Source: Paramagnetospirillum marisnigri (GTDB taxonomy: Bacteria; Pseudomonadota; Alphaproteobacteria; Rhodospirillales; Magnetospirillaceae). From it: a stretch of 64,000 nucleotides of DNA. The notes under the pieces are model-generated. The model did not search any database. It worked only from the letters and a program-made list of their open reading frames with translations, and was not told where the DNA came from. The stretch spans positions 152,461 to 216,460 of the forward strand of contig NZ_LWQT01000109.1 in assembly GCF_001650715.1 (NCBI RefSeq). Reading direction: 5' to 3'. Both the position numbers and the translations under genes were made by a program. Within the stretch, counting starts at the first letter, position 1. The number at the start of each line of letters is the position of its first letter. This document shows, piece by piece, positions 24,401 to 32,874 of the stretch.

Positions 24401-24519
24401 GGGGGCCTTCGGGACCCGGCGGACCGTCAGTACAGCTTGCGGGCAGGCACCCGCCCCGTCCTTAACGGATGGCGGGGTGCCAGTCCGCCGGAGCCGCCGA
24501 ACCATCGCTTGGGGCGGAC
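24401..24519 (+). promoter_or_regulatory. Highly structured 5' leader of trcR with two alternative pairings (candidate regulatory RNA)
   Basis: Three parts are seen. First is a small hairpin at 24401-24417 with a UUCG tetraloop (GGCC-UUCG-GG). Second is a 9-bp perfect stem, CCGGCGGAC (24416-24424) with GTCCGCCGG (24483-24491), enclosing a long hairpin at 24446-24481 built on GGCACCC/GGGTGCC. Third is a small stem CCGCC (24494-24498) with GGCGG (24513-24517). GTCCGCC at 24483-24489 can pair equally with GGCGGAC at 24418-24424 or at 24513-24519, so two folds exclude each other. I do not match it to a known riboswitch or ncRNA family. Confidence 0.6.
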
Positions 24520-24546
24520 TTCGTGAATAATGATAAAGGAGGTATC

Positions 24547-25122
24547 ATGGCCCTGCCGCTCATGCCCAAGGCGACCGCCGTCTGGCTGGTCGAGAACACC
24601 GCGCTGACCTTCGAACAGGTCGCTGATTTCTGCGGTCTGCATCCGCTGGAAATCCAGGCCATCGCCGATGGCGAGGTGGCCGTGGGCATCGTTGGACTCG
24701 ACCCCGTGGCCAATGGCCAGGTCACCCGCGCCGAGATCGACCGCTGCGAGGCCAATCCCGATGCCCGCCTGAAGCTGACGGTGACCGACATTCCGCAGTC
24801 CAACGCCAAGCCCAAGGGCGCCCGCTACACTCCGGTTTCCAAGCGCCAGGACCGTCCCGACGCCATCGCCTGGATCATCAAGCACCATCCGGAAATGTCG
24901 GATGCCGCCATTTCCAAGCTGATCGGCACCACCAAGCCGACCATCCAGTCGGTGCGCGACAAGACCCACTGGAACGCCGCCAATATCAAGCCGCGCAATC
25001 CGGTGACGCTTGGCATGTGCTCGGAAGCCGACCTGGAGAAGGCGGTGGCGCTGTCCGGCCGTACCCGCATGCACCACGAGGATGTCGTCGCCCAGCACGA
25101 AGAGGCCCCGGCCGAGGAATAA
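24547..25122 (+). CDS. trcR: TrcR, cell-cycle transcriptional regulator (DUF1013)
   Basis: A 191-residue DUF1013 protein: it opens MALPLMPKATAVWLVENTAL, has LTFEQVADFCGLHPLEIQAIA (helix-turn-helix-like), and a second DNA-binding-like region PDAIAWIIKHHPEMSDAAI followed by LIGTTKPTIQSVRDKTHWN. Alphaproteobacterial TrcR associates with RNA polymerase and takes part in cell-cycle transcription. An ideal ribosome site (AAAGGAGG) precedes the ATG at 24547. The gene has its own promoter and a long structured leader, and it ends in a bidirectional terminator. Confidence 0.9.
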   Translation: MALPLMPKATAVWLVENTALTFEQVADFCGLHPLEIQAIADGEVAVGIVGLDPVANGQVTRAEIDRCEANPDARLKLTVTDIPQSNAKPKGARYTPVSKRQDRPDAIAWIIKHHPEMSDAAISKLIGTTKPTIQSVRDKTHWNAANIKPRNPVTLGMCSEADLEKAVALSGRTRMHHEDVVAQHEEAPAEE

Positions 25123-25149
25123 GCCGGTCCGGCAACCATGACGAAAAAA

Positions 25150-25179
25150 CGCCCGCCGGGAAAGCCCGGCGGGCGTTTT
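25150..25179. terminator. Bidirectional rho-independent terminator
   Basis: An 11-bp perfect stem, CGCCCGCCGGG with CCCGGCGGGCG, and an AAAG loop. It is flanked by AAAAAA on the left and TTTT on the right, so it can serve both trcR and the convergent AsmA-like gene. Confidence 0.93.
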
Positions 25180-28100
25180 CATTTGGCGGCGGGCTTCTCC
25201 GCCCCCTTGCGGGCGTCGGTGGCGCTGCCATCGTCGAAGATGTTGAACAGCTTACGCAGGAAGCCCGGGGTCAACGCCGACAGGGGATTGACCATGACGC
25301 TGGGATCATTGGTCGGCCCCTTCATGGAGTAGTTGAAGGCCACAAGTCCGCCGCCCTTGTCGCCGCCGGTGATCAGCCAGCCCAGCACCGGAATATTGCC
25401 CAACACGCTATTGAGCACATAGGCGGGCACCACAGTGCCTTCCAGCGCCATCTGCGAGCGGTCCATATCCACCTGCCCCTTGGCGGTCAGGCCCAGGGCG
25501 GGTCCCCAGGCGCGGCCGTCACGGATGTCAAGCAGACCCTCTGACAGGACGAACGGAGCTTCCAGCGACGAGAAGCCGACACCTTCACCCTGAAGCACGT
25601 CGACGATGCCCGCCATGGCGATCACGGTCAGCAGCCGGGCCAGGGCCGGAGCATTGCGGATGTGATAATCACTGATGCGGGCCGTGCCGATGAAGGGCTG
25701 CTCCGGCTTGGAATCGTCGATATGGCCCTCGACCGAAAGCTCGCCGCCGGTCAGGTCGTCATAGACGTCGAAAGTGCGCAACACCGTCCCGGCATCACCG
25801 GAGGATATCTGGAAATTCCGCCGCTTCGGGCCACCGGGAGCGATGGCGGCGCTGAAGGTCTTGCCACCGGGCAATCCGCCCTTCAGCGAGATGTTCTGCC
25901 ATTCCTCGGCATCGCGCTGCATGGTGACGCTGGCATTGCTCAGCGCCCCCTTGCCCGACACCCACAGGCTCTTGGCGGTGGCGTTGACCGACATGGGCGG
26001 CGGTTTGTCGGACTTCTCGCCGCGCTTCTGGGCCTCGTCGCGGGTGATGGCGGGCTCGGCGTCGAAGCTGGCGCCCTTGAACACCACATCCATGCCGCCG
26101 CCCTTGTCGGAGCGGAGCGACAAAGTCGCCTCGCCATTGGTGCGGCCATAGACCAGACGGTTCAGTTCCACCTTGCGGGCTCGCCCCTCGACAAAACTCG
26201 CGGAGCCCAGCACGTCCAGGTCTCCGGCCTTGACCGCGAAACCAGGCACCGAGCCCACCAGCCGATGATCCAGCTTCACCAGGGCCTCGGCGGAGCCGAC
26301 CTTGCCTGGCGGCTTGCTCCAGCCCAGTCCGGGCAGTTGCATGCTGGCGGCCGTCAGGTCGATCCGGGCGTCGATCTCGCCCTTGCCGCCGTCAGAGAAC
26401 GAGGCCACCACATCGGCCGCCACCGGCCCGGCGATAAAGGGAGCGACGAAGGGTGGGCCGTCGAGACCCAAAAGCTTGCGCTTGTCCTCGGGCACCTCGG
26501 GCGCCTTCAACTGGTAGCGCGAGCGGAACGGCTGGTTCTTGGCCGAGAAATTCTCGCGCCACACCAGATTGGCGGGAATCCCGGCCAGCACGATGGGACC
26601 GCTGGCGTCCAGGCCCTTGGCGTCCACATCCAGGCTGAGGATGCCGTCATCCAGATCCAGCCCCATCATCACACTGGGAATGCGCACGCCCTTGACGGTG
26701 GCCGAGGCCTTGATGCCGATATCGTCGAGGCGCAAATCCTTGAGCAGCGGGAATTTCAGCCGCACCCGGGCCAGGGCGGCACCGCCCACCTTGGCCGGTT
26801 CGATCCCCAGCGCCCTTGCATAGCGCAGCGGCGGATTATCGATCAGTTTCAGGGCATCGGTGGCGGGGCCGTTGATGGACAGGTCGATATCGGCGAACTG
26901 GTCTTCCTTGTCCAGACCGGACAGCACCACCAACCCTTCCTTCAGCCTGAGACCGTAGACATCCCCCGCCTTCAGCGCGATGCGGAAGCTTTCGGCATCG
27001 AACGTACAAGACGCCGCCACATTGCGGGCGGGCGGCATGGGGCGCAGGTAATCGACGCTGGCGCCTTCGGCCTGCATCTGTCCCGACAGGTGGTCCAGCA
27101 CCACATCGTCGAATTTCCCCGAAGCCGAGCGGGCCGACAGGGTGATGGAGCCTTCGCGCAGCATTCCCTTCGAGATGTTGGGAATCACCCAGTCACGGGC
27201 GTTCTGGGCCAGACCGTTGGGCCACAGATCCTTGACCTGATCCACCGGGACTTCGCGAAAGCCGCCATCGGCCTTGACCGAGGTCTCGCCGCCCAGCCCG
27301 TCCACCACCGCCGCCAGGGTGAAGACCGGGCCGCCCAGGTCGATCCTGGCCTCGGCCAGATCAATGCGGCTAAGGTCACGGCTGATCTCGCCGCGCAGGG
27401 CGGCCGAGGCGACTTTGTGGCGGGTCAGGAACGGCTCGGGCAGGTCCAGGGTTCCGGCCCCGCCCGACAGATCGAATCCCAGCCGCTCGACGGCACCACC
27501 GCCGCCCAGGCGCAGGGTCACGCTCCCCGCCAGCGGCATGTCGATCACGCCCAGATGGGCGAAGGGACCACCGAAGCTCGCGAAGACCGCCGGGCGGATT
27601 CCCCCCAGGCGCAGACCGGCGTCCAGGGACCCATCCGCCTTGTGATAGGCGGCCTCCAGCCTGATCTCGCCCGCCTCGCCCGACAGCTCCAGACTGGCGC
27701 TGCCGCGCGCAGTCACCCCGTCCGCCACCCTGCGGATTTCCAGGCCGACGCCCGGCGCATGCCAGGCGGTTCCCCGGCCCTGGTCCTCGACCATCAGGTC
27801 GGCATTGCGGATGGACAGGATTTGCAGCGCCCGGCCCGGCTTGGCGGAATCGGGGGCGCCCAGCATGGCGTCCTTGATGGCGGCGACCACCGCCCCGGCA
27901 TCGGCGGGAGCCTGATCCTCCTCGGCCGTTGCCGAGCCGATGCCCCACAGGATTTGGCCGTCGGTGCCGCGCACCAGCCGCACCTTGGCGCCGTGCAGGC
28001 GGATGGAATGGGGCGCGATGACGCCTTGGAGCAAGGCGCGCCCGCTCAGCGACAGCCCCATATCCGGCACCGAGGCGATGGGCTGGCCGCCCTCTCCCAC

Positions 28101-28352
28101 ATAGGCGCGGACGTTGTAGGCGTGGATTTCCAGCATGCGCTCGGCGCCGCCCAGCGCCAGGACGGTGGTGTCGAGCCGGACCCGCAGCGATCCGTCCTTG
28201 GCGGTCAGGCCGCCTTCGATATAGGGGGTGAGAAAATCAAGCGCCACCGGCCCGTTGGACAGACGCCACAGGAACGCAGGGACAGCAATCAACAGAACCG
28301 CCAGGACAGCCCCGATGAATTGGAACAAACTCCTAACGGCGCCGTGAACCAC
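25179..28352 (-). CDS. AsmA/YhdP-like large envelope protein (DUF3971/AsmA-like C-terminal)
   Basis: About 1057 residues. One N-terminal membrane helix (FIGAVLAVLLIAVPAFLW) anchors a very long, beta-rich repetitive domain. The C-terminus (GEGVGFSSLEAPFVLSEG, then NIPVLGWLITGGDKGGGLVAFNYSMKG) is the AsmA-like/YhdP type. Such proteins form groove-shaped bridges that carry phospholipid from inner to outer membrane. The start is likely GTG 28352, nine bases after AGGAAGG, with GTG 28358 as alternative; the frame remains open to 29000 but runs through glnE. It is divergent to glnE with under 80 bp between. Confidence 0.85.
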   Translation of the reverse strand: MVHGAVRSLFQFIGAVLAVLLIAVPAFLWRLSNGPVALDFLTPYIEGGLTAKDGSLRVRLDTTVLALGGAERMLEIHAYNVRAYVGEGGQPIASVPDMGLSLSGRALLQGVIAPHSIRLHGAKVRLVRGTDGQILWGIGSATAEEDQAPADAGAVVAAIKDAMLGAPDSAKPGRALQILSIRNADLMVEDQGRGTAWHAPGVGLEIRRVADGVTARGSASLELSGEAGEIRLEAAYHKADGSLDAGLRLGGIRPAVFASFGGPFAHLGVIDMPLAGSVTLRLGGGGAVERLGFDLSGGAGTLDLPEPFLTRHKVASAALRGEISRDLSRIDLAEARIDLGGPVFTLAAVVDGLGGETSVKADGGFREVPVDQVKDLWPNGLAQNARDWVIPNISKGMLREGSITLSARSASGKFDDVVLDHLSGQMQAEGASVDYLRPMPPARNVAASCTFDAESFRIALKAGDVYGLRLKEGLVVLSGLDKEDQFADIDLSINGPATDALKLIDNPPLRYARALGIEPAKVGGAALARVRLKFPLLKDLRLDDIGIKASATVKGVRIPSVMMGLDLDDGILSLDVDAKGLDASGPIVLAGIPANLVWRENFSAKNQPFRSRYQLKAPEVPEDKRKLLGLDGPPFVAPFIAGPVAADVVASFSDGGKGEIDARIDLTAASMQLPGLGWSKPPGKVGSAEALVKLDHRLVGSVPGFAVKAGDLDVLGSASFVEGRARKVELNRLVYGRTNGEATLSLRSDKGGGMDVVFKGASFDAEPAITRDEAQKRGEKSDKPPPMSVNATAKSLWVSGKGALSNASVTMQRDAEEWQNISLKGGLPGGKTFSAAIAPGGPKRRNFQISSGDAGTVLRTFDVYDDLTGGELSVEGHIDDSKPEQPFIGTARISDYHIRNAPALARLLTVIAMAGIVDVLQGEGVGFSSLEAPFVLSEGLLDIRDGRAWGPALGLTAKGQVDMDRSQMALEGTVVPAYVLNSVLGNIPVLGWLITGGDKGGGLVAFNYSMKGPTNDPSVMVNPLSALTPGFLRKLFNIFDDGSATDARKGAEKPAAK

Positions 28353-28425
28353 TCGCACCCGCCTTCCTGACCATGACCGCTTGACCCTCGCTGCCCTATT
28401 CAGCAGTGTGAAGCAACCACAACCC

Positions 28426-31410
28426 ATGGGGTCGCACAAGGTGAGTTTTCCGCTAGACGAAGCTTTCTTCCCCCGAGTTGCCGAGCGCAATCGCGTCGAT
28501 GTCGGTCTGGCCCGCTGGGCCGAGGCCGCCGATGGTCTCGATGACGCCGATCTGGCCGCCTTCATGCGCTCCCTGCCGAGCCGTCCCGGCATCGGATTGC
28601 TGCTGGAAGGGGTGTTCGGCAACAGCCCCTTCCTGACTCTCTGCCTAGAGAAAGAGCCTGAATTCCTACGCCATACCCTGGATGTGGGGCCGGATGCGGC
28701 GCTGCACGGCCTGATCGCCGGGTTGGAGCGCGACCTGGGAGAAGAGACGGACCTGGCCCGGCTGACGACCCAATTGCGCGTGGCCAAGCGGCGTTGTTCC
28801 CTGTTGGCCGCCCTGGCCGATCTGGGCGGCGCCTGGCCGCTGGAAAAAGTGACGGGCTCGCTGTCGCTGCTGGCCGAGACCGCCATCCGCCTCGCCGTCC
28901 GCTTCCTGCTGCGTCGGGAAGTCGAGCGGGGCAATCTGCGACTGCCCCATCCCGACGATCCCGAGCGGGACTCGGGGGTGATCGTGCTGGGCATGGGCAA
29001 GCTGGGGGCGGGCGAGCTAAATTATTCCAGCGATATCGACCTGATCGTGTTCTACGACCATGAAAAGCTGGTCTATCTCGGCCGCAAGAGCATCCAGGAA
29101 TGCATCATCGCCCTGACCAAGGACCTGGTACGCATCCTGGATGAGCGCACCGCCGACGGCTATGTCTTCCGCACCGATCTGCGCCTGCGACCCGATCCCG
29201 GCTCCACCCCGCCCGCCGTGGCGCTGGTGGCGGCGGAAGCCTATTACGAGGGCTTCGGCCAGAACTGGGAACGCGCCGCCATGATCAAGGCGCGACAGGT
29301 GGCGGGCGATACCGAGACCGGCGCCGCCTTCCTCAAATTCCTGCGCCCGTTCATCTGGCGCAAGTCCCTGGATTTCGCCGCCATCCAGGACATCCATTCC
29401 ATCAAGCGCCAGATCAACGCCCACAAGGGCGGCCGCACCATCGCGGTGGCCGGTCACAACGTCAAGCTGGGCCGGGGCGGCATCCGCGAGATCGAGTTCT
29501 TCGCCCAGACCCAGCAATTGATCTGGGGCGGACGCCAGCCGGAGATGCGGGTCTCGGGAACCCTGGCGGCGCTCGGCGCCCTGTCGGCGGCGGGTCATGT
29601 GACGCCCGAAGTGGTGGCGGACCTGACCCGGGCCTATCACTATCTGCGCAAGCTGGAACACCGGCTGCAGATGGTGGACGACAAGCAGACGCAGACCATG
29701 CCGAGCAATCCCGAGCAACTGGCCGAGATCGCGGCGTTCATGGGCTATGCGGGCGTCGACGCCTTCGCCGCCGATCTGACCGCCCATCTGATGACGGTGG
29801 AGACCCATTACGCCCATCTGTTCGAGGATGCCCCCGCCCTGGGCGCCGGTGGCAATCTGGTGTTCACCGGCGGCGAGAATGACCCCGAAACCGTGCACAC
29901 CATCACCGGCCTGGGCTTTTCCAACGCCGAGGCGGTGTGTTCCACCATCCGGGGCTGGCATCACGGACGGGTGCGGGCCACCCGCTCCACCCGTGCCCGC
30001 GAATTGTTGACCGAGCTGACTCCGGCACTGCTGAACGCACTGGGCACCACCGCCTCGCCCGACGACGCCTTCATGCGCTTCGACGAGTTCCTGGGCCGCC
30101 TGCCCGCCGGAGTGCCGCTGTTCTCGCTGTTCTACGCCAATCCGTCGCTGCTGGAACTGGTAGCCGAGATCATGGGCGACGCGCCGCTGCTGGCCGAGCA
30201 TCTGGCCCGGCGCCCGACCCTGCTGGATTCGGTGTTGCAGGCCAAGTTCTTCGAGCCGCTGCCGCCGCAGTCCGAACTGGAGGCCGAGTTGGACAAGGCG
30301 CTGTCCCAGGCCGACGATTTCCAGCAGATGCTGGACATCTCGCGCAGTTGGGCCAATGACCGCAAGTTCCAGGTGGGCGTGCTGACGCTCCGCAGTGTCA
30401 GCGAGTCCATCGAGGCCGCCCGGGCGCTGTCCGATATCGCGGGGGCCGTGCTGTCGCGGCTGGGGCCGAGGGTGGAGGAGGAATTCGCCCGCGCCCACGG
30501 CCGCGTTGCCGGTGGCGCCTGGGTCATCCTGGCCATGGGCAAGGCGGGCGGCCGCGAGATGTCGGCCACCTCCGATCTCGACCTGATCCTGGTCTATGAC
30601 GCTCCTCCGGACTCCGAGGAGTCTGATGGCGCCCGGCCACTGGCCGCCACCACCTGGTTCGCGCGCCTCACCCAGCGCATGGTCAGCGCGCTGACCGCCA
30701 AGACCGGCGAGGGCACGCTGTACGAGGTGGATATGCGGCTGCGGCCCTCGGGCAATTCCGGCCCCATCGCCACCAGCCTGGAAAGCTTCACCCGCTATTA
30801 CGACGAGGCGGCCTGGACCTGGGAGCATATGGCCCTGACCCGCGCCCGGGTGGTGGCGGGCGACAGCGCCCTGGCCGCCCGGGTCGAGGCGGTGATCAGG
30901 AACGTGCTGACCCGCGAGCGCGACTCCGCCCGGTTGCTGGCCGACGTGGCCGAGATGCGCGAGCGCATGGCCAAGGAGCACAAGGCCGCCAGCCATTGGG
31001 AGGTCAAGCATCTACGCGGCGGCCTGGTGGATATCGAATTCACCGCCCAGTATCTGCAACTGACCCATGGCCATGCCCGACCCGAAATCCTGAATACCAA
31101 CACCGCCCAGGCACTGGAAAACGCCTGTGCCTGCGGCGTGTTGGAGCGGGGCGACCGCGACGCCCTGGTGGAGGCGCTGCGACTGTGGCTGGCGGTCCAG
31201 ACCGTGTTGCGCCAGACCATCGCCGGAGCCTTCGACGAGGCCACGGCGCCGCGCGGACTCAAGGATGTGCTGGTCCGCGCCGCCGGACTGACCGATTTCA
31301 AGACCCTGACCGATCGCATGGATGATTGCGCCCGCGATGCCTTCGAGGTCTTCACCCGATTGGTGGCCACCCCCGCCGCCGCCCTTCCCAAGCAGGAGAA
31401 TCCCGCATGA
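28426..31410 (+). CDS. glnE: GlnE, glutamine synthetase adenylyltransferase/deadenylyltransferase
   Basis: A bifunctional enzyme of about 994 residues that adds AMP to glutamine synthetase or removes it according to PII and glutamine state. Two nucleotidyltransferase domains are visible. The first has GMGKLGAGELNYSSDIDL near residue 190 (deadenylylation half). The second has AMGKAGGREMSATSDLDLIL near 705 (adenylylation half). GGIREIEFFAQTQQLIWGG and RGGLVDIEFTAQYLQL mark the linked helical regions. I use ATG 28426; TTG 28381 in the same frame is possible and neither has a clear ribosome site. It is coupled to bcp by an ATGA overlap. It links nitrogen assimilation with the nif locus upstream. 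Confidence 0.95.
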   Translation: MGSHKVSFPLDEAFFPRVAERNRVDVGLARWAEAADGLDDADLAAFMRSLPSRPGIGLLLEGVFGNSPFLTLCLEKEPEFLRHTLDVGPDAALHGLIAGLERDLGEETDLARLTTQLRVAKRRCSLLAALADLGGAWPLEKVTGSLSLLAETAIRLAVRFLLRREVERGNLRLPHPDDPERDSGVIVLGMGKLGAGELNYSSDIDLIVFYDHEKLVYLGRKSIQECIIALTKDLVRILDERTADGYVFRTDLRLRPDPGSTPPAVALVAAEAYYEGFGQNWERAAMIKARQVAGDTETGAAFLKFLRPFIWRKSLDFAAIQDIHSIKRQINAHKGGRTIAVAGHNVKLGRGGIREIEFFAQTQQLIWGGRQPEMRVSGTLAALGALSAAGHVTPEVVADLTRAYHYLRKLEHRLQMVDDKQTQTMPSNPEQLAEIAAFMGYAGVDAFAADLTAHLMTVETHYAHLFEDAPALGAGGNLVFTGGENDPETVHTITGLGFSNAEAVCSTIRGWHHGRVRATRSTRARELLTELTPALLNALGTTASPDDAFMRFDEFLGRLPAGVPLFSLFYANPSLLELVAEIMGDAPLLAEHLARRPTLLDSVLQAKFFEPLPPQSELEAELDKALSQADDFQQMLDISRSWANDRKFQVGVLTLRSVSESIEAARALSDIAGAVLSRLGPRVEEEFARAHGRVAGGAWVILAMGKAGGREMSATSDLDLILVYDAPPDSEESDGARPLAATTWFARLTQRMVSALTAKTGEGTLYEVDMRLRPSGNSGPIATSLESFTRYYDEAAWTWEHMALTRARVVAGDSALAARVEAVIRNVLTRERDSARLLADVAEMRERMAKEHKAASHWEVKHLRGGLVDIEFTAQYLQLTHGHARPEILNTNTAQALENACACGVLERGDRDALVEALRLWLAVQTVLRQTIAGAFDEATAPRGLKDVLVRAAGLTDFKTLTDRMDDCARDAFEVFTRLVATPAAALPKQENPA

Positions 31411-31850
31411 GCGCCCCCGATTTCACCATGACCTGCGACGACGGCCCGGTCAGCCTGGCCGACTACCAGGGCAAGATCCTGGTGCTGTACTTCTATCCCA
31501 AGGACGACACATCGGGCTGCACCAGCCAGGCCAAGGCCTTTCGCGACGCCTTCGCCGACTTCACCGCCGCCGGGATATCGATCCTGGGCGTCTCCAAGGA
31601 TTCGGTGGCCAGCCATGCCAAGTTCCGCGCCAAGCACGAGCTTCCCTTCCGCCTGGGCTCGGACCCCGATGGCGCGGTGTGCGAGGCCTATGGCGTGTGG
31701 AAGAAGAAAAGCATGTATGGCCGCGAATACATGGGCATCGAGCGCTCCACCTTCCTGATCGACAAGGACGGCGGCATCGCCCGGGAATGGCGCAAGGTCA
31801 AGGTCACCGGCCACGCCGCCGAGGTCCTGGCGGCGGCCAAGGCGCTGTGA
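31407..31850 (+). CDS. bcp: Bcp/PrxQ-type peroxiredoxin
   Basis: A 147-residue thiol peroxidase that reduces hydrogen peroxide and organic peroxides. The peroxidatic Cys38 is in YFYPKDDTSGCTSQAKAF. The usual resolving Cys five residues later is absent (Lys43), so the enzyme is a 1-Cys type or uses another Cys such as the one in GAVCEAYGVW. The start ATG overlaps the glnE stop by four bases with AGCAGGAG upstream. Confidence 0.92.
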   Translation: MSAPDFTMTCDDGPVSLADYQGKILVLYFYPKDDTSGCTSQAKAFRDAFADFTAAGISILGVSKDSVASHAKFRAKHELPFRLGSDPDGAVCEAYGVWKKKSMYGREYMGIERSTFLIDKDGGIAREWRKVKVTGHAAEVLAAAKAL

Positions 31851-31860
31851 TGGCGAATGC

Positions 31861-31958
31861 CCCCTCCCCATCCCTCCCCCACCACAGGTGGGGGAGGGGG
31901 TCGAATTGCCTTTCCCCCTCCCCCGGCTTTGCCGGGGGAGGGTCGGAGTGGGGGCCAA
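31861..31958. repeat. Two G/C palindromes between bcp and the DUF455 gene
   Basis: CCCTCCCCCACC pairs with GGTGGGGGAGGG around 31871-31898. CCCTCCCCCGG pairs with CCGGGGGAGGG around 31916-31943, with CTTTG in the loop. The second core also occurs at 39571-39609. The T tracts are poor, so they are called repeats and not terminators. Confidence 0.75.
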
Positions 31959-31962
31959 CATC

Positions 31963-32760
31963 ATGACCACCCTGTCCCAGGCCGCCTGTACCGTCCTGCT
32001 CTGCCCCGACCCGGCGGAGAAGTGCCGCCTGACCCGAGCCTTCGCCAAGGACTGGGCCGAGGGGCGCATCACCGAGCTGGGAGACACCACCCCGCCCGAC
32101 CGCCCCGCCCGGCCCGAGCGGCCGGTCCTGCTGCCGTTCAAGGAAATGCCGCGCCGTTCCTATGGCGGCGAGCGCGGCCGCGTCAGCCTGATCCACGCCC
32201 TGGCCCATATCGAGCTCAATGCCATCGATTTGGGCTGGGACATCGTCGCGCGCTTTACCGCCCTCGCCCTGCCCAGGGCGTTCCATGACGACTGGGTCCG
32301 GGTGGCCCTGGACGAGGCCCGGCATTTCGAGATGCTGCAGGACCTCATGGGCCGCCTGGGCGCCGCCTATGGCGATCTTCCCGCCCATGACGGGCTGTGG
32401 CAGGCGGCGGAAAAGACCGCCGACGACCTGATGGCCCGCCTCGCCGTGGTGCCCATGACCCTGGAGGCACGCGGCCTCGACACCACGCCCGCCACCATGG
32501 ACAAATTGAGCCGCAACGGCGACACCATGACCCCGCCCGCCCTGGACATCATCTTCAACGATGAAATCAACCATGTGGCGGCGGGCGTGCGCTGGTTCAC
32601 CTTCCTGGCGGACCGGCGGGGCATGGACGCCAAGGCCGCCTTCCACGCCGTCATGGCCCAGCGCTACCCCGCCGGGTTGAAGGGACCCTTCAACCACGAG
32701 GCCCGGGCCCGCGCCGCCTACCCCCGCGACTGGTACGAGGAACTGGACCGCAACCGCTGA
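31963..32760 (+). CDS. DUF455 ferritin-like protein
   Basis: A 265-residue protein of the DUF455 family. The di-iron type pattern is visible: HALAHIELNAIDLGWDI, VALDEARHFEMLQDLM and FNDEINHVAAGVRWF supply Glu and His ligands in a four-helix ferritin-like fold. Family members are annotated as rhamnosyltransferase-like or unknown; no reaction is established. ATG 31963 is used because the frame upstream lies in the repeat. Confidence 0.85.
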   Translation: MTTLSQAACTVLLCPDPAEKCRLTRAFAKDWAEGRITELGDTTPPDRPARPERPVLLPFKEMPRRSYGGERGRVSLIHALAHIELNAIDLGWDIVARFTALALPRAFHDDWVRVALDEARHFEMLQDLMGRLGAAYGDLPAHDGLWQAAEKTADDLMARLAVVPMTLEARGLDTTPATMDKLSRNGDTMTPPALDIIFNDEINHVAAGVRWFTFLADRRGMDAKAAFHAVMAQRYPAGLKGPFNHEARARAAYPRDWYEELDRNR

Positions 32761-32874
32761 TCATTTCCGCCCCATGGCTGCCCCGAGAATATGGCCCTTC
32801 TCCGGGCATGACTAAAGGTGTATTATCCTATTTTCCGATGTGCTGGCTGGTCCTATTCAATCAGGAGGATAGAG

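Noticed and set aside
24401..24519. 6S RNA, SRP RNA, RNase P or tmRNA gene
   Set aside because: The known core motifs of these RNAs are not present; the element lies as the leader of trcR.
25662..28370. 902-codon frame on the plus strand
   Set aside because: It is the antisense of the AsmA-like gene, rich in His/Gly/Gln, a shadow usual in high-GC DNA.
29017..31011. 664-codon frame antisense to glnE
   Set aside because: No domain is visible and codon use is the mirror of glnE; glnE has two complete catalytic motifs.
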